Positions 1 through 6,757 of a stretch of DNA of 13,712 bases are shown here, in pieces (the stretch's first letter is position 1; each line of letters starts with the position of its first letter). Source of the DNA: Candidatus Moraniibacteriota bacterium (GTDB lineage: Bacteria; Patescibacteriota; Minisyncoccia; Moranbacterales; GCA-2747515). Location: the NCBI GenBank assembly GCA_029938745.1, contig JAOZUJ010000023.1, forward strand, positions 1-13,712. Reading direction: 5' to 3'. The notes below the pieces were generated by a model. That model was not told the DNA's origin. It searched no databases and saw only the letters and a program-made list of their open reading frames with translations. The position numbers and the translations under genes were made by a program.

Positions 1-1
1 A

Positions 2-820
2 AAAGTTTCTATTGCTGTACAAAGCTATAAAAATCCAGAGATGTTGTCTTTGTGTTTAAAATCAGTGCAAGAACATTGTGCTGATATTGACTATGAGCTG
101 ATTGTTGCGGATGGTGAGACGGGCGAAGATACAAAAATGATGATGCGGGAAGATTTTGCTGATGTAACATTTATTCCACATAATGATAATGTGGGATTTG
201 GCGCGATGGTTAATGCGTGCATTGATAAAGCACAAGGTGAATATATTTTTTTTATTAATTTTGATACAGTTTTAGAAAAAGATACAGTATCACAGTTTAT
301 TGCGTTTATGGATGCGCATCCAAAAGTTGGATTAGCGGGTCCGAAACAAAAGAATTTTAATGGTAAATATGAGAACACACGATTTCGTTTTTATCAACCA
401 AAAACAATTTTGTATCGGCGTACATTTCTCAAAAAATTTAATTTTGCAAAAAAACATCTCGCGTATTTTGAAATGGAAGACGTAAGAAAAGATGGACCGT
501 ATACTGTTGAATGGGTCATCGGAAGTGCAATGTTCGTTCGTAGATCTATGATGGAAAAGGTAGGAAAAATGGATTCGCAATTTTTTATGTACATGGAAGA
601 TGTTGACTGGTGTCGTAGATTTTGGGAAAAAGGATATATTGTGTGCTATAATCCTCAAATTACAATGTATCATTTTTATGGAAAAGGAAGCGCAAAAGGT
701 GGTATATTTAAGGGATTATTATTCAATCGATTAACATGGGTGCATATTGATAGTGGCATTAAATATTTTAAAAAATATAAGAATAGACTAACGCCAGAAA
801 TTAAAAAGGATATAGTATAA
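2..820 (+). CDS. Family 2 glycosyltransferase, 5'-truncated by window edge
   Basis: This enzyme probably transfers a sugar from a nucleotide-sugar donor to a surface polysaccharide or lipid-linked glycan at the cytoplasmic face of the membrane. The frame is open to the first base. The 13 codons before the first ATG (position 41) read KVSIAVQSYKNPE, the usual start of the GT-A fold, so the real start lies upstream and ATG 41 is internal. In the 272-residue visible fragment, NDNVGFG (about 61-67) and FINFDT (about 84-89, in place of the usual NPDT metal/nucleotide site) match the WbbL/rhamnosyltransferase-like subgroup. So do VEWVIGSAMFVRR (about 169-181) and FFMYMEDVDWCRR (about 194-206, carrying the ED acceptor-side motif). 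No membrane segment is visible. It ends in TAA 4 nt before ctpA, so the two are probably co-transcribed. The family is secure; donor and acceptor cannot be told. Confidence 0.9.
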   Translation, partial: KVSIAVQSYKNPEMLSLCLKSVQEHCADIDYELIVADGETGEDTKMMMREDFADVTFIPHNDNVGFGAMVNACIDKAQGEYIFFINFDTVLEKDTVSQFIAFMDAHPKVGLAGPKQKNFNGKYENTRFRFYQPKTILYRRTFLKKFNFAKKHLAYFEMEDVRKDGPYTVEWVIGSAMFVRRSMMEKVGKMDSQFFMYMEDVDWCRRFWEKGYIVCYNPQITMYHFYGKGSAKGGIFKGLLFNRLTWVHIDSGIKYFKKYKNRLTPEIKKDIV

Positions 821-824
821 AAAT

Positions 825-2108
825 ATGATCGAAGAATATCAAGATAGCTCACAAGAGCGACATATCAAAAAAACCAAAAAACATGGGTCACGCATACTCA
901 TGGTGTTTGTTGCATTGCTTTTTTCTGGCATTTTCTTTTTCTTTGGTTTTAGTATAGGGAAAAATCAACAATCAGCACCAGTGTCATTTGATTTGGCAGT
1001 CGTAGAAAATAAGGAAGGGAATGATGAAGTTGATTTTGCATTGTTTTGGGATGTGTGGGATCTCGTAAAGGAAAAATATGTCGATCATGACTCACTTGAA
1101 GCACAAGATATGATCAACGGTGCTATCAATGGAATGCTTAGTGCCACAGGAGATCCATACACAGTATTTTTGGATGAAGATCAGTTTGCAGCCCTAAATG
1201 AGGAGCTGAATGGTAGTTTTGAGGGAATTGGTGCGGAAGTTGGTATTAAGGACGGTATTTTGACAATTGTTACACCACTAGAAGATTCACCAGCTCAACT
1301 TGCAGGACTGCGACCTGGTGATAAAGTTGTGGAAATTGAGGACGAGTCAACTGCTGATATGTCAATTGATGAGGCTGTTGATAGAATGCGTGGAGAAAAA
1401 GGAACAGAATTACATTTGAAAATTTTTCGTGAAGATGATGATGGCATGATGGATGCACATGAAATTACTGTGGTGCGCGATACAATTCATATTGATAGTG
1501 TGCGTGTAGAATTTTTGGAAGATGATATTGCACATGTTAAATTGATACAATTTGGAGAAGATACGATCAAAGAGTTTAATCGAATTATTGCAGAGGTTCG
1601 ACAGAAAAAAACAAAGGGCGTTGTTTTAGATATGCGCAATGATCCAGGAGGAATTCTTCATACAGCAGTTGTTATTGCGAGTAAATTTTTGCCAAATAAC
1701 GCTGTTGTTGTAATGGAGGAGGACGCACAAGGCAAAAGAACGAATCTTTACACAACAGGAACGCATCCACTTTTAGATATGCCGGTTGTTGTGCTCATCA
1801 ATGAGGGAAGTGCGAGCGCGTCAGAGATTCTCGCAGGAGCTTTGCGGGATAATCGTGAAGATGTGGTCATTGTTGGTGCGCAGTCTTTTGGTAAGGGTTC
1901 AGTACAAGAATTAATTCCAACGAGTGCAAAAACGGCAGCAAAAATTACTGTTGCAAAATGGCTCACACCAAATGGTGAACAAATAAATGAAGTTGGTATT
2001 ACGCCAGATGTTGAAGTAAAATACACAAACGATGATTTTGAAAATGATAATGATCCACAACTTGATAGAGCAATAGAAATTATGAAAGAAAAGCTAGGAC
2101 AAGAATAA
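825..2108 (+). CDS. ctpA: CtpA/Prc-type S41 carboxy-terminal processing protease
   Basis: A serine/lysine protease that trims or degrades exported proteins from their C-termini outside the membrane. The 427 residues contain a basic N-terminus (HIKKTKKHGSR), one membrane segment at about 23-45 acting as an uncleaved anchor, a helical region, a PDZ domain at about 131-215 (GIGAEVG, LRPGDKV), and the S41 core. The core shows LDMRNDPGG (268-276), GSASASEILAGAL with the likely nucleophile S331, and SFGKGSVQE with K357 and Q361, which completes the Ser-Lys-Gln triad. WLTPNGEQINEVGITPDVEV closes the domain. Length and order are normal for the family. The start follows the glycosyltransferase stop by 4 nt. 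The only SD-like AAGGA (806-810) is 14 nt away, too far to be good. The substrate is unknown; envelope protein maturation is the family role. Confidence 0.95.
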   Translation: MIEEYQDSSQERHIKKTKKHGSRILMVFVALLFSGIFFFFGFSIGKNQQSAPVSFDLAVVENKEGNDEVDFALFWDVWDLVKEKYVDHDSLEAQDMINGAINGMLSATGDPYTVFLDEDQFAALNEELNGSFEGIGAEVGIKDGILTIVTPLEDSPAQLAGLRPGDKVVEIEDESTADMSIDEAVDRMRGEKGTELHLKIFREDDDGMMDAHEITVVRDTIHIDSVRVEFLEDDIAHVKLIQFGEDTIKEFNRIIAEVRQKKTKGVVLDMRNDPGGILHTAVVIASKFLPNNAVVVMEEDAQGKRTNLYTTGTHPLLDMPVVVLINEGSASASEILAGALRDNREDVVIVGAQSFGKGSVQELIPTSAKTAAKITVAKWLTPNGEQINEVGITPDVEVKYTNDDFENDNDPQLDRAIEIMKEKLGQE

Positions 2109-2176
2109 TCCATATCAAAAAAATCTAACAAATTTTTGTAAACAAAATACAAAACAAAAAAACACATATGTAAATA

Positions 2177-2213
2177 CCCATTTAAATACTAATTTAAATG
2201 GGCAGTTCTTTTT
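2177..2213 (+). terminator. Candidate intrinsic terminator after ctpA
   Basis: A perfect 11-bp inverted repeat, CCCATTTAAAT at 2177-2187 and ATTTAAATGGG at 2192-2202, has a 4-nt loop. After three bases comes a T-rich run (TTCTTTTT, 2206-2213). The stem is AT-rich apart from three closing G:C pairs, so strength is moderate. It sits 69 nt after the ctpA stop and separates it from the groES promoter. Confidence 0.6.
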
Positions 2214-2240
2214 AATTCGTTATAAAAAGATTGTACTAGT

Positions 2241-2269
2241 AGGGGTAACGTTAGGGTAACGTTACCCCT
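2241..2269. repeat. 29-bp perfect inverted repeat made of two GGGTAACGTTA units
   Basis: Arms of 13 bp (2241-2253 and 2257-2269) are perfectly complementary around a GGG centre. The same stretch holds two direct copies of GGGTAACGTTA (2243-2253 and 2254-2264), so the 8-bp palindrome TAACGTTA occurs twice with an 11-bp period, about one helical turn. No T-tract follows, so it is unlikely to be a terminator. It lies 55 bp upstream of the groES -35 box. An operator or activator site is the most natural reading, but the binding protein is unknown. It could also be a dispersed genomic repeat. Confidence 0.6.
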
Positions 2270-2312
2270 TGTGCACATTTACTCAAGATATACATCAAAA
2301 TGATATTATTTT

Positions 2313-2339
2313 TTAGCACTATACTTGACCGAGTGCTCA
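2313..2339 (+). promoter_or_regulatory. CIRCE element (HrcA operator) of groES
   Basis: TTAGCACTA, nine bases, then GAGTGCTCA. The CIRCE consensus is TTAGCACTC-N9-GAGTGCTAA, so 16 of 18 arm positions match with exact spacing. In other bacteria the HrcA repressor binds this element and represses chaperonin genes until heat stress. The element covers the -35 box and the spacer of the groES promoter, which fits repression by occlusion. hrcA is not in the window. Confidence 0.9.
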
Positions 2340-2352
2340 TTTTTGTTATAAT
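2325..2352 (+). promoter_or_regulatory. Sigma-70-type promoter of groES
   Basis: The -35 box TTGACC (2325-2330) is followed by a 16-nt spacer and a perfect -10 box TATAAT (2347-2352), preceded by an extended TG (2344-2345). Transcription should start near 2359, giving a leader of about 70 nt. It overlaps the CIRCE operator. Confidence 0.85.
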
Positions 2353-2432
2353 AAAATCCAGTGATAATTTTATTTGATTCGTGCGATAAGTAAAAATTAA
2401 TCACATATATAATTATTTAATAATCAAAAATC

Positions 2433-2705
2433 ATGAGTACAAAGGTAAAGCCACTTGGTGATAATGTATTAGTTAAAACGCTTACACCAGAAACAAAAAC
2501 TGCATCTGGTATTTATATTCCAGAATCAGCAGCAACTGAAAAATCGGCGCAAGGTGAGGTAATTGCAATAGGGGATAGTGAAAAGATAACAGTGCAAAAA
2601 GGACAAACTGTTATGTTCAAAAAATATGGTGGTGAAGAAATTACAATTGATAACGAGGATTATGTAATGGTAAAGGCAGAAGATCTGATTGCAATTGTAG
2701 AATAG
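2433..2705 (+). CDS. groES: Co-chaperonin GroES (Hsp10)
   Basis: GroES forms the heptameric lid on the GroEL folding chamber in the cytoplasm. The 90 residues match the family from end to end: PLGDNVLVK at the start, the mobile loop KTASGIYIPESA with the hydrophobic IYI tripeptide that docks into GroEL, the KKYGGEEITID segment, and DYVMVKAEDLIAIVE at the end. It is a little shorter than the usual 94-97 residues, which I attribute to a compact central loop. No SD precedes the ATG; the leader is A/T only. Control is shown by the CIRCE-overlapped promoter. A strong terminator follows directly, so the gene is monocistronic here. groEL, usually the next gene, is absent from the window. Confidence 0.96.
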   Translation: MSTKVKPLGDNVLVKTLTPETKTASGIYIPESAATEKSAQGEVIAIGDSEKITVQKGQTVMFKKYGGEEITIDNEDYVMVKAEDLIAIVE

Positions 2706-2717
2706 TAAAACTTGTAT

Positions 2718-2751
2718 AAAAAAGTCCGAAATATTTTATCGGACTTTTTTT
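2718..2751 (+). terminator. Strong intrinsic terminator of groES
   Basis: AAAAAAGTCCGA (2718-2729) pairs with TCGGACTTTTTT (2739-2750) around a 9-nt loop, giving a 6-bp G/C-containing core and a seven-T tail (2745-2751). It lies 12 nt after the groES stop. The A/T flanks are symmetrical, so it may also work on the minus strand. Confidence 0.9.
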
Positions 2752-2787
2752 CATAAAATAAGAATGTTTTTTAATGTAAAAATTAGT

Positions 2788-3762
2788 ATGAAGTATGTCG
2801 ATAGAATTTATGGCACACATAACATAGTGCAAGATGTGATTGTAGATATTATACAGACACCAGCATTTGAGAGATTGGGAGGAATTGAACAAGCGGGATA
2901 TTTTGATGTGTACTTTCCGGGAACAAAACATTCACGATTTGAACATTCTGTTGGGTGTTATCTGCTTCTGAAAAGATTTGGTGCATCTCTTGAGGAGCAA
3001 ATTGCAGGATTGATTCATGATATGTCACATACTGCTTTTTCACATACGGCAGATTATGTATTCGCACAAGGTAGGGGTGCAGATCACAATTATCAAGATG
3101 ATATCTTTGTGGATTTTATGCATAAAACTGATGTGCCACAAATTTTAAGGCAATATGGCTATGACGCAGATAAGATATTGGATGAAAGTAATTTTCCACT
3201 ACAAGAAACGCAATTGCCAGAGCTTTGTGCTGATCGTATTGATTATTCTTTGCGAGGTGCTGTAATTTATGATATAGCAAGTGCGGAGACTGTGACGGAT
3301 ATTTTAGAACATTTGCAGACTGTTGATCAGAAATGGGTATTTGATAATTATGATAGTGCATGGCAGTATGCAGAAATTTTTAAAAAATTGAATGATATTT
3401 ATTATTCTTGTGGAGAGGCTGGGGCGACGTTCTTGCGAACAAGTCGATGGATAAAACATGCACTAAATAATAATTATATTACACATAATGATCTTTTTAC
3501 AACAGACGATGTTGTTATTGCACAAATAAATGCTCATATAGAAACAGATGATGAATTACATAGATTATGGAATGAGATGAATGATGCGAAGTTCGTTCTT
3601 GGTACAAAAGATGGTCGTGGTGAAGAACTTGTCGTCAAATCGCGCATTGTTGATCCACTATTTATGACTAATGATGGCATACAAAGACTGTCGCAAAAAA
3701 ATAGACAATGGCGTGATTTTGTACGTTCTGATTCACTACCAAAGACATATTATATCGTGTAA
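2788..3762 (+). CDS. HD-superfamily phosphohydrolase (SAMHD1/COG1078-like)
   Basis: A metal-dependent phosphohydrolase of the HD fold. Relatives include dNTP triphosphohydrolases, but the substrate here is unknown. Numbering from an alternative ATG at 2764, the metal ligands appear in family order: H56/H61 in HSRFEHSVG, H85-D86 in GLIHDMSHTAFSH, and D157 in ADRIDYSLRGA. These correspond to the H...HD...D set of SAMHD1-type enzymes. I prefer ATG 2788 (MKYVDRIYG), because family members usually begin close to this IYG segment, giving 324 residues. ATG 2764 would add MFFNVKIS. Neither start has an SD. The C-terminal half is alpha-helical and less conserved, with no membrane segment. It follows the groES terminator closely and I found no clear promoter, so it may depend on read-through. 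Confidence 0.88.
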   Translation: MKYVDRIYGTHNIVQDVIVDIIQTPAFERLGGIEQAGYFDVYFPGTKHSRFEHSVGCYLLLKRFGASLEEQIAGLIHDMSHTAFSHTADYVFAQGRGADHNYQDDIFVDFMHKTDVPQILRQYGYDADKILDESNFPLQETQLPELCADRIDYSLRGAVIYDIASAETVTDILEHLQTVDQKWVFDNYDSAWQYAEIFKKLNDIYYSCGEAGATFLRTSRWIKHALNNNYITHNDLFTTDDVVIAQINAHIETDDELHRLWNEMNDAKFVLGTKDGRGEELVVKSRIVDPLFMTNDGIQRLSQKNRQWRDFVRSDSLPKTYYIV

Positions 3763-3771
3763 TAACAACGT

Positions 3772-3800
3772 TTGCATTATGGGTAAAAATGTGGTATGCT
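3772..3800 (+). promoter_or_regulatory. Candidate promoter for lepB
   Basis: TTGCAT (3772-3777), a 17-nt spacer, then TATGCT (3795-3800) preceded by an extended -10 TG (3792-3793). The expected start is near 3807, leaving a leader of about 75 nt before ATG 3884. It sits just after the HD gene stop. Confidence 0.6.
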
Positions 3801-3883
3801 AAGGCAAGTTTATAGTGTGGTTGGACGTTTTGAGACACAATTTCACTACTGTTTTGACTGATAAAAAATAGAAAAAAATATAT

Positions 3884-4486
3884 ATGATCGAAGAAAAAGA
3901 ACAGGAAAGTATGAAAGATTTCATCATTGAAGTGGTAAAGATGTTTTTTTTGGCGCTGATTATCATTGTGCCAGTGAGAATGTTTCTCTTTCAACCATTT
4001 ATAGTTCGTGGTGCAAGTATGGAGCCAAATTTTTCGGAAAAACAATATTTGATCATCAATGAATTTGGATACAAAAATACACCAATAAATGTTCTTGGTA
4101 AAAATTTAGTAACAATTAAACCGCGAAAGGATTTAGAGCAAGGTGAAATTATTGTTTTTCGTGCGCCGATTGATCAAAAACAATATTATATCAAACGTGT
4201 AGTTGGTCTGCCTGGTGATACGGTAGAAATTGATAATGGTGTTGTGATGATCTACAATGAACAAAATCCAGAAGGACGTGTCATTGATGAAAACTCATAT
4301 TTGCCAGAAGGCAGAAAAACAAATGGCACAATAAAGGTGGTTGTTGGAGAAAATGAATATTATGTGTTGGGGGACAATCGTGCGGCGAGTAGTGATTCAC
4401 GTACATTTGGACCAATTCAAAAAGATGATGTGATTGGCAAGGTGCTCTTGCGTGCGTGGCCACTGGGGAATATGGAAATTTTTTAA
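3884..4486 (+). CDS. lepB: Signal peptidase I
   Basis: This membrane-bound serine protease removes signal peptides from secreted proteins at the outer face of the membrane. In 200 residues there is one N-terminal membrane segment at about 14-36 (FIIEVVKMFFLALIIIVPVRMFLF). Next come box B GASMEPNF with the nucleophile S45, box D YIKRVVGLPGD with the general base K104, and box E GDNRAASSDSRTFG (163-176). This is the single-anchor layout of Gram-positive-type enzymes, with a moderate insertion between boxes B and D. ATG 3884 has no SD. The internal ATG at 3911 (MKDFIIEV) is preceded by AGGA (3903-3906) at short spacing and could be the real start, shortening the protein by nine acidic residues. 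It has its own promoter and lies 32 nt before hisS. Confidence 0.95.
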   Translation: MIEEKEQESMKDFIIEVVKMFFLALIIIVPVRMFLFQPFIVRGASMEPNFSEKQYLIINEFGYKNTPINVLGKNLVTIKPRKDLEQGEIIVFRAPIDQKQYYIKRVVGLPGDTVEIDNGVVMIYNEQNPEGRVIDENSYLPEGRKTNGTIKVVVGENEYYVLGDNRAASSDSRTFGPIQKDDVIGKVLLRAWPLGNMEIF

Positions 4487-4518
4487 TAGTGATTTAACTG
4501 GTTAAAATATATAAGTGT

Positions 4519-5952
4519 ATGGTACGAAAAAAGACAACTGCGAAAAAAACTGTAAAAAAATCTACAAAAAAGCAGATAAAGAAAATTACGGCCAAAAAAC
4601 CAGTAGCTGTAAAGAAGGTAATCACAAAAAAACCAGTTATACAAAAAGATGAAGAGCAATTGGTTTTGCAGACAGTGCGTGGTATGCGTGATATTTTGCC
4701 AGGAGATCAGGCATATTGGCAACAAGTGCGAAAAGTATTTGAAAAGCGCTCTATAGAATATGGTTTTTCACGTATTGATACGCCGATTATTGAATTTGAA
4801 AATATTTTTACACGACCAATTGGTACAGGAACTGATATTGTGGACAAGGAAATGTATTCATTTCGTACAAAAGGCGGTGACAATGTGGCACTTCGACCGG
4901 AAATGACAGCATCTATTGCACGGTCATATATTCAACATGGCATGATGATCTTGCCAAAGCCGATTAAATTGTTTTCAATGGGTCCAGCATACCGCTATGA
5001 TCGACCGCAAGAAGGTCGTTATAGAGAATTTTATCAAGCAGAATTTGATATTTTTGGTGAAGAGGATCCAATTTTGGATGCACAAATTATGCAAATTGCG
5101 TATCGTGTACTCAAAGATCTTGGTATTAAAAATATACAGTTTAGTGTGAATTCTATTGGTACAGTAGAATCTCGTCAGGAATATTTGAAATTATTGAAAG
5201 TATATTTCCGATCAAAAAAGAATAAATTGCCATCACGATACAAAGAAATGATTAGCACAAACCCTCTGAGAATTTTTGATGCAAAGGACGATAAGTGTAT
5301 CCAGGTATGTGCTGGTGCGCCACAATCAATTGATCATCTTGATAAAGAGTCACGGGAGCATTTTAAAAATTTGTTGGAGTACCTCGATGAATTAGACTTG
5401 CCATATACAATTGACCCGCAGTTGGTACGTGGACTTGATTATTATACACGAACAGTTTTTGAAGTATATGCGAATGATGAATTTGGTAAAAAGCGTTCTT
5501 TGGGTGGTGGTGGTCGTTTTGATGGACTTATTGAATTATTTGGTGGAGAACCAACACCAGCAATCGGATTTGCATTTGGTGTTGATCGATTGATCATGGA
5601 AATGAAGCGCGTTAAAGCAAAAAAATATCAAGCACCACAACCACGTGTATTTCTTGCACAACTTGGTGAGCTTGCAAAGAAAAAAAGTTTGCAACTTTTT
5701 GCAGATATTGAACAGTCTGGTATTTTAGTTGCGGAAAGTTTTGGTCGTGGAGCATTGCAAAAACAATTGCGACATGCAAATAAGTTAGGCGTTGAATTGA
5801 CATTGATTATCGGACAACAAGAAGCACTTGATGATACTGTGATTGTCAAAAATATGTTAACAGGAACACAAGAAACTGTTGCACGTGATAAGGCGATAGC
5901 ATTTGTCAGAAAAAATCTGAAAGCATCAGCAAAGCTTGTAAAGAAAAAATAA
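4519..5952 (+). CDS. hisS: Histidine--tRNA ligase with Lys-rich N-terminal extension
   Basis: It charges tRNA-His with histidine, a class II aminoacyl-tRNA synthetase acting as a dimer. The 477 residues show motif 1 (around PIIEFENIF, 89-97), motif 2 (FSMGPAYRYDRPQEGRYREF, 152-171), the histidine-specific loop LVRGLDYYTRT (302-312), motif 3 (AIGFAFGVDRLI, 348-359), and a C-terminal anticodon-binding domain with ESFGRGALQKQLRHANKLG (406-424). The canonical start region, VRGMRDILP, only begins at residue 53. Before it lies a tail with 17 lysines in the first 43 residues, rich in KK pairs with Ala, Thr, Val and Pro, like a histone-H1 or HU tail. Family members normally begin within about 10 residues of that motif. 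No Met between 1 and 56 offers a shorter start, so the tail is probably translated. No SD is seen. Confidence 0.95.
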   Translation: MVRKKTTAKKTVKKSTKKQIKKITAKKPVAVKKVITKKPVIQKDEEQLVLQTVRGMRDILPGDQAYWQQVRKVFEKRSIEYGFSRIDTPIIEFENIFTRPIGTGTDIVDKEMYSFRTKGGDNVALRPEMTASIARSYIQHGMMILPKPIKLFSMGPAYRYDRPQEGRYREFYQAEFDIFGEEDPILDAQIMQIAYRVLKDLGIKNIQFSVNSIGTVESRQEYLKLLKVYFRSKKNKLPSRYKEMISTNPLRIFDAKDDKCIQVCAGAPQSIDHLDKESREHFKNLLEYLDELDLPYTIDPQLVRGLDYYTRTVFEVYANDEFGKKRSLGGGGRFDGLIELFGGEPTPAIGFAFGVDRLIMEMKRVKAKKYQAPQPRVFLAQLGELAKKKSLQLFADIEQSGILVAESFGRGALQKQLRHANKLGVELTLIIGQQEALDDTVIVKNMLTGTQETVARDKAIAFVRKNLKASAKLVKKK

Positions 5953-5962
5953 TTGTGATATT

Positions 5963-6313
5963 ATGGAAGACTGTATTTTTTGTAAAATTATTCAAGGAGA
6001 GATTTCATCTGATTTTATATATGAATCAGACACCGTAGTTGCGTTCAATGATGTTAATCCAATTGCACCAGTGCATATTTTGATTATTCCACGAGTACAC
6101 ATTGCTTCAATGAATGATATAAATAGTGATAATAGCATGATTATAGCCGACATGGTTGCAGTGGCAGTGGAGATTGCAAAAGATAAAGGTATTGAAAAAG
6201 ACGGATATAAATTATTGATTCGTACAGGTAAAAATGGTGGACAAGAGGTGTCACATATTCACCTACATTTAATTGGTGGAGCACCGCTACATGAGGATAT
6301 CCATTCTTTGTAA
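5963..6313 (+). CDS. HIT-family (HinT-like) nucleotide hydrolase
   Basis: Small histidine-triad proteins of this branch hydrolyse AMP-linked phosphoramidates; the cellular substrate is usually unknown. The 116 residues carry the N-terminal CIFCKI pair (C4, C7), which can bind zinc with downstream histidines, the core PVHILIIPRVHI (36-47), and the triad HIHLHL (H98, H100, H102). The middle residue H100 is the expected nucleophile. Length and order are typical of HinT. The gene begins 10 nt after the hisS stop, so the two are likely co-transcribed. There is no SD. Confidence 0.94.
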   Translation: MEDCIFCKIIQGEISSDFIYESDTVVAFNDVNPIAPVHILIIPRVHIASMNDINSDNSMIIADMVAVAVEIAKDKGIEKDGYKLLIRTGKNGGQEVSHIHLHLIGGAPLHEDIHSL

Positions 6314-6325
6314 AAATGGTGATGT

Positions 6326-6394
6326 AGAATAAATATTAAGAATAATGTTTATTCTGTCATCCACATTTAGTGGAAAATATTTTATAGAAAGGAG
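6326..6394 (+). promoter_or_regulatory. rpsU leader: two hairpins and a strong SD
   Basis: The 90-nt gap before rpsU holds AGAATAAA (6326-6333) pairing with TTTATTCT (6348-6355), then a tight hairpin TCCAC-ATTTA-GTGGA (6360-6374), then AAAGGAG (6388-6394), nine bases before the ATG. This SD is among the best in the window, where most genes have none. bS21 contacts the 3' end of 16S rRNA near the anti-SD, so translational autoregulation is a reasonable inference. Confidence 0.5.
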
Positions 6395-6403
6395 CGTGGC
6401 GTA

Positions 6404-6664
6404 ATGGTTTACGTATACAAAAAGAACGATCGAGAGACAACAGAAAATATGATCAAACGTTTTACACGTCGCATGCAACAAAGCGGTGTTTTAATGCATG
6501 TTCGAAAAAATCGTTTTGATCAGCCAGAAAAAAATAAGATTGCGCGAAGACAAGAAGCATTGTACAAGAATAAAATGCGCAAAGAAGTTGATAAACTGAA
6601 GAAACTTGGTCGTTTTGATGACGATGCATTTAAAGAATTAAAGAAAAAGATCAAAAAAAGCTAA
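6404..6664 (+). CDS. rpsU: Small ribosomal subunit protein bS21
   Basis: bS21 sits on the 30S platform next to the 3' end of 16S rRNA and aids initiation. The 86 residues are highly basic, and the signature RFTRRMQQSGVLMHVRKNRF (19-38) matches the family closely. The protein is longer than the roughly 70-residue E. coli form, ending in an extra helix-like tail (GRFDDDAFKELKKKIKKS). The start is fixed by the strong AAAGGAG at 6388-6394. The gene heads a run of same-strand genes: yqeY, ybeY, dgkA and ftsA. Confidence 0.93.
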   Translation: MVYVYKKNDRETTENMIKRFTRRMQQSGVLMHVRKNRFDQPEKNKIARRQEALYKNKMRKEVDKLKKLGRFDDDAFKELKKKIKKS

Positions 6665-6757
6665 CGCTTTGATGTGATCTGTAATACGCACAAATGACTC
6701 CTGTGATAGTTTTGTTGTTTGTGTGTAGAAAGAAATTATATCATTAATAAAATAAAT

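Noticed and set aside
1748..2167. 139-codon minus-strand frame over the 3' end of ctpA
   Set aside because: It covers the catalytic region of an intact S41 protease in antisense and matches no family I know.
2109..2432. A riboswitch or small protein in the ctpA-groES gap
   Set aside because: No ORF with coding character. The structured parts are explained by a terminator, the 29-bp repeat and the CIRCE promoter, and no known riboswitch core is recognisable.
6656..6670. AAAGC-TAAC-GCTTT hairpin across the rpsU stop as a terminator
   Set aside because: The stem is only five pairs, mostly A:T, without a T-tract.
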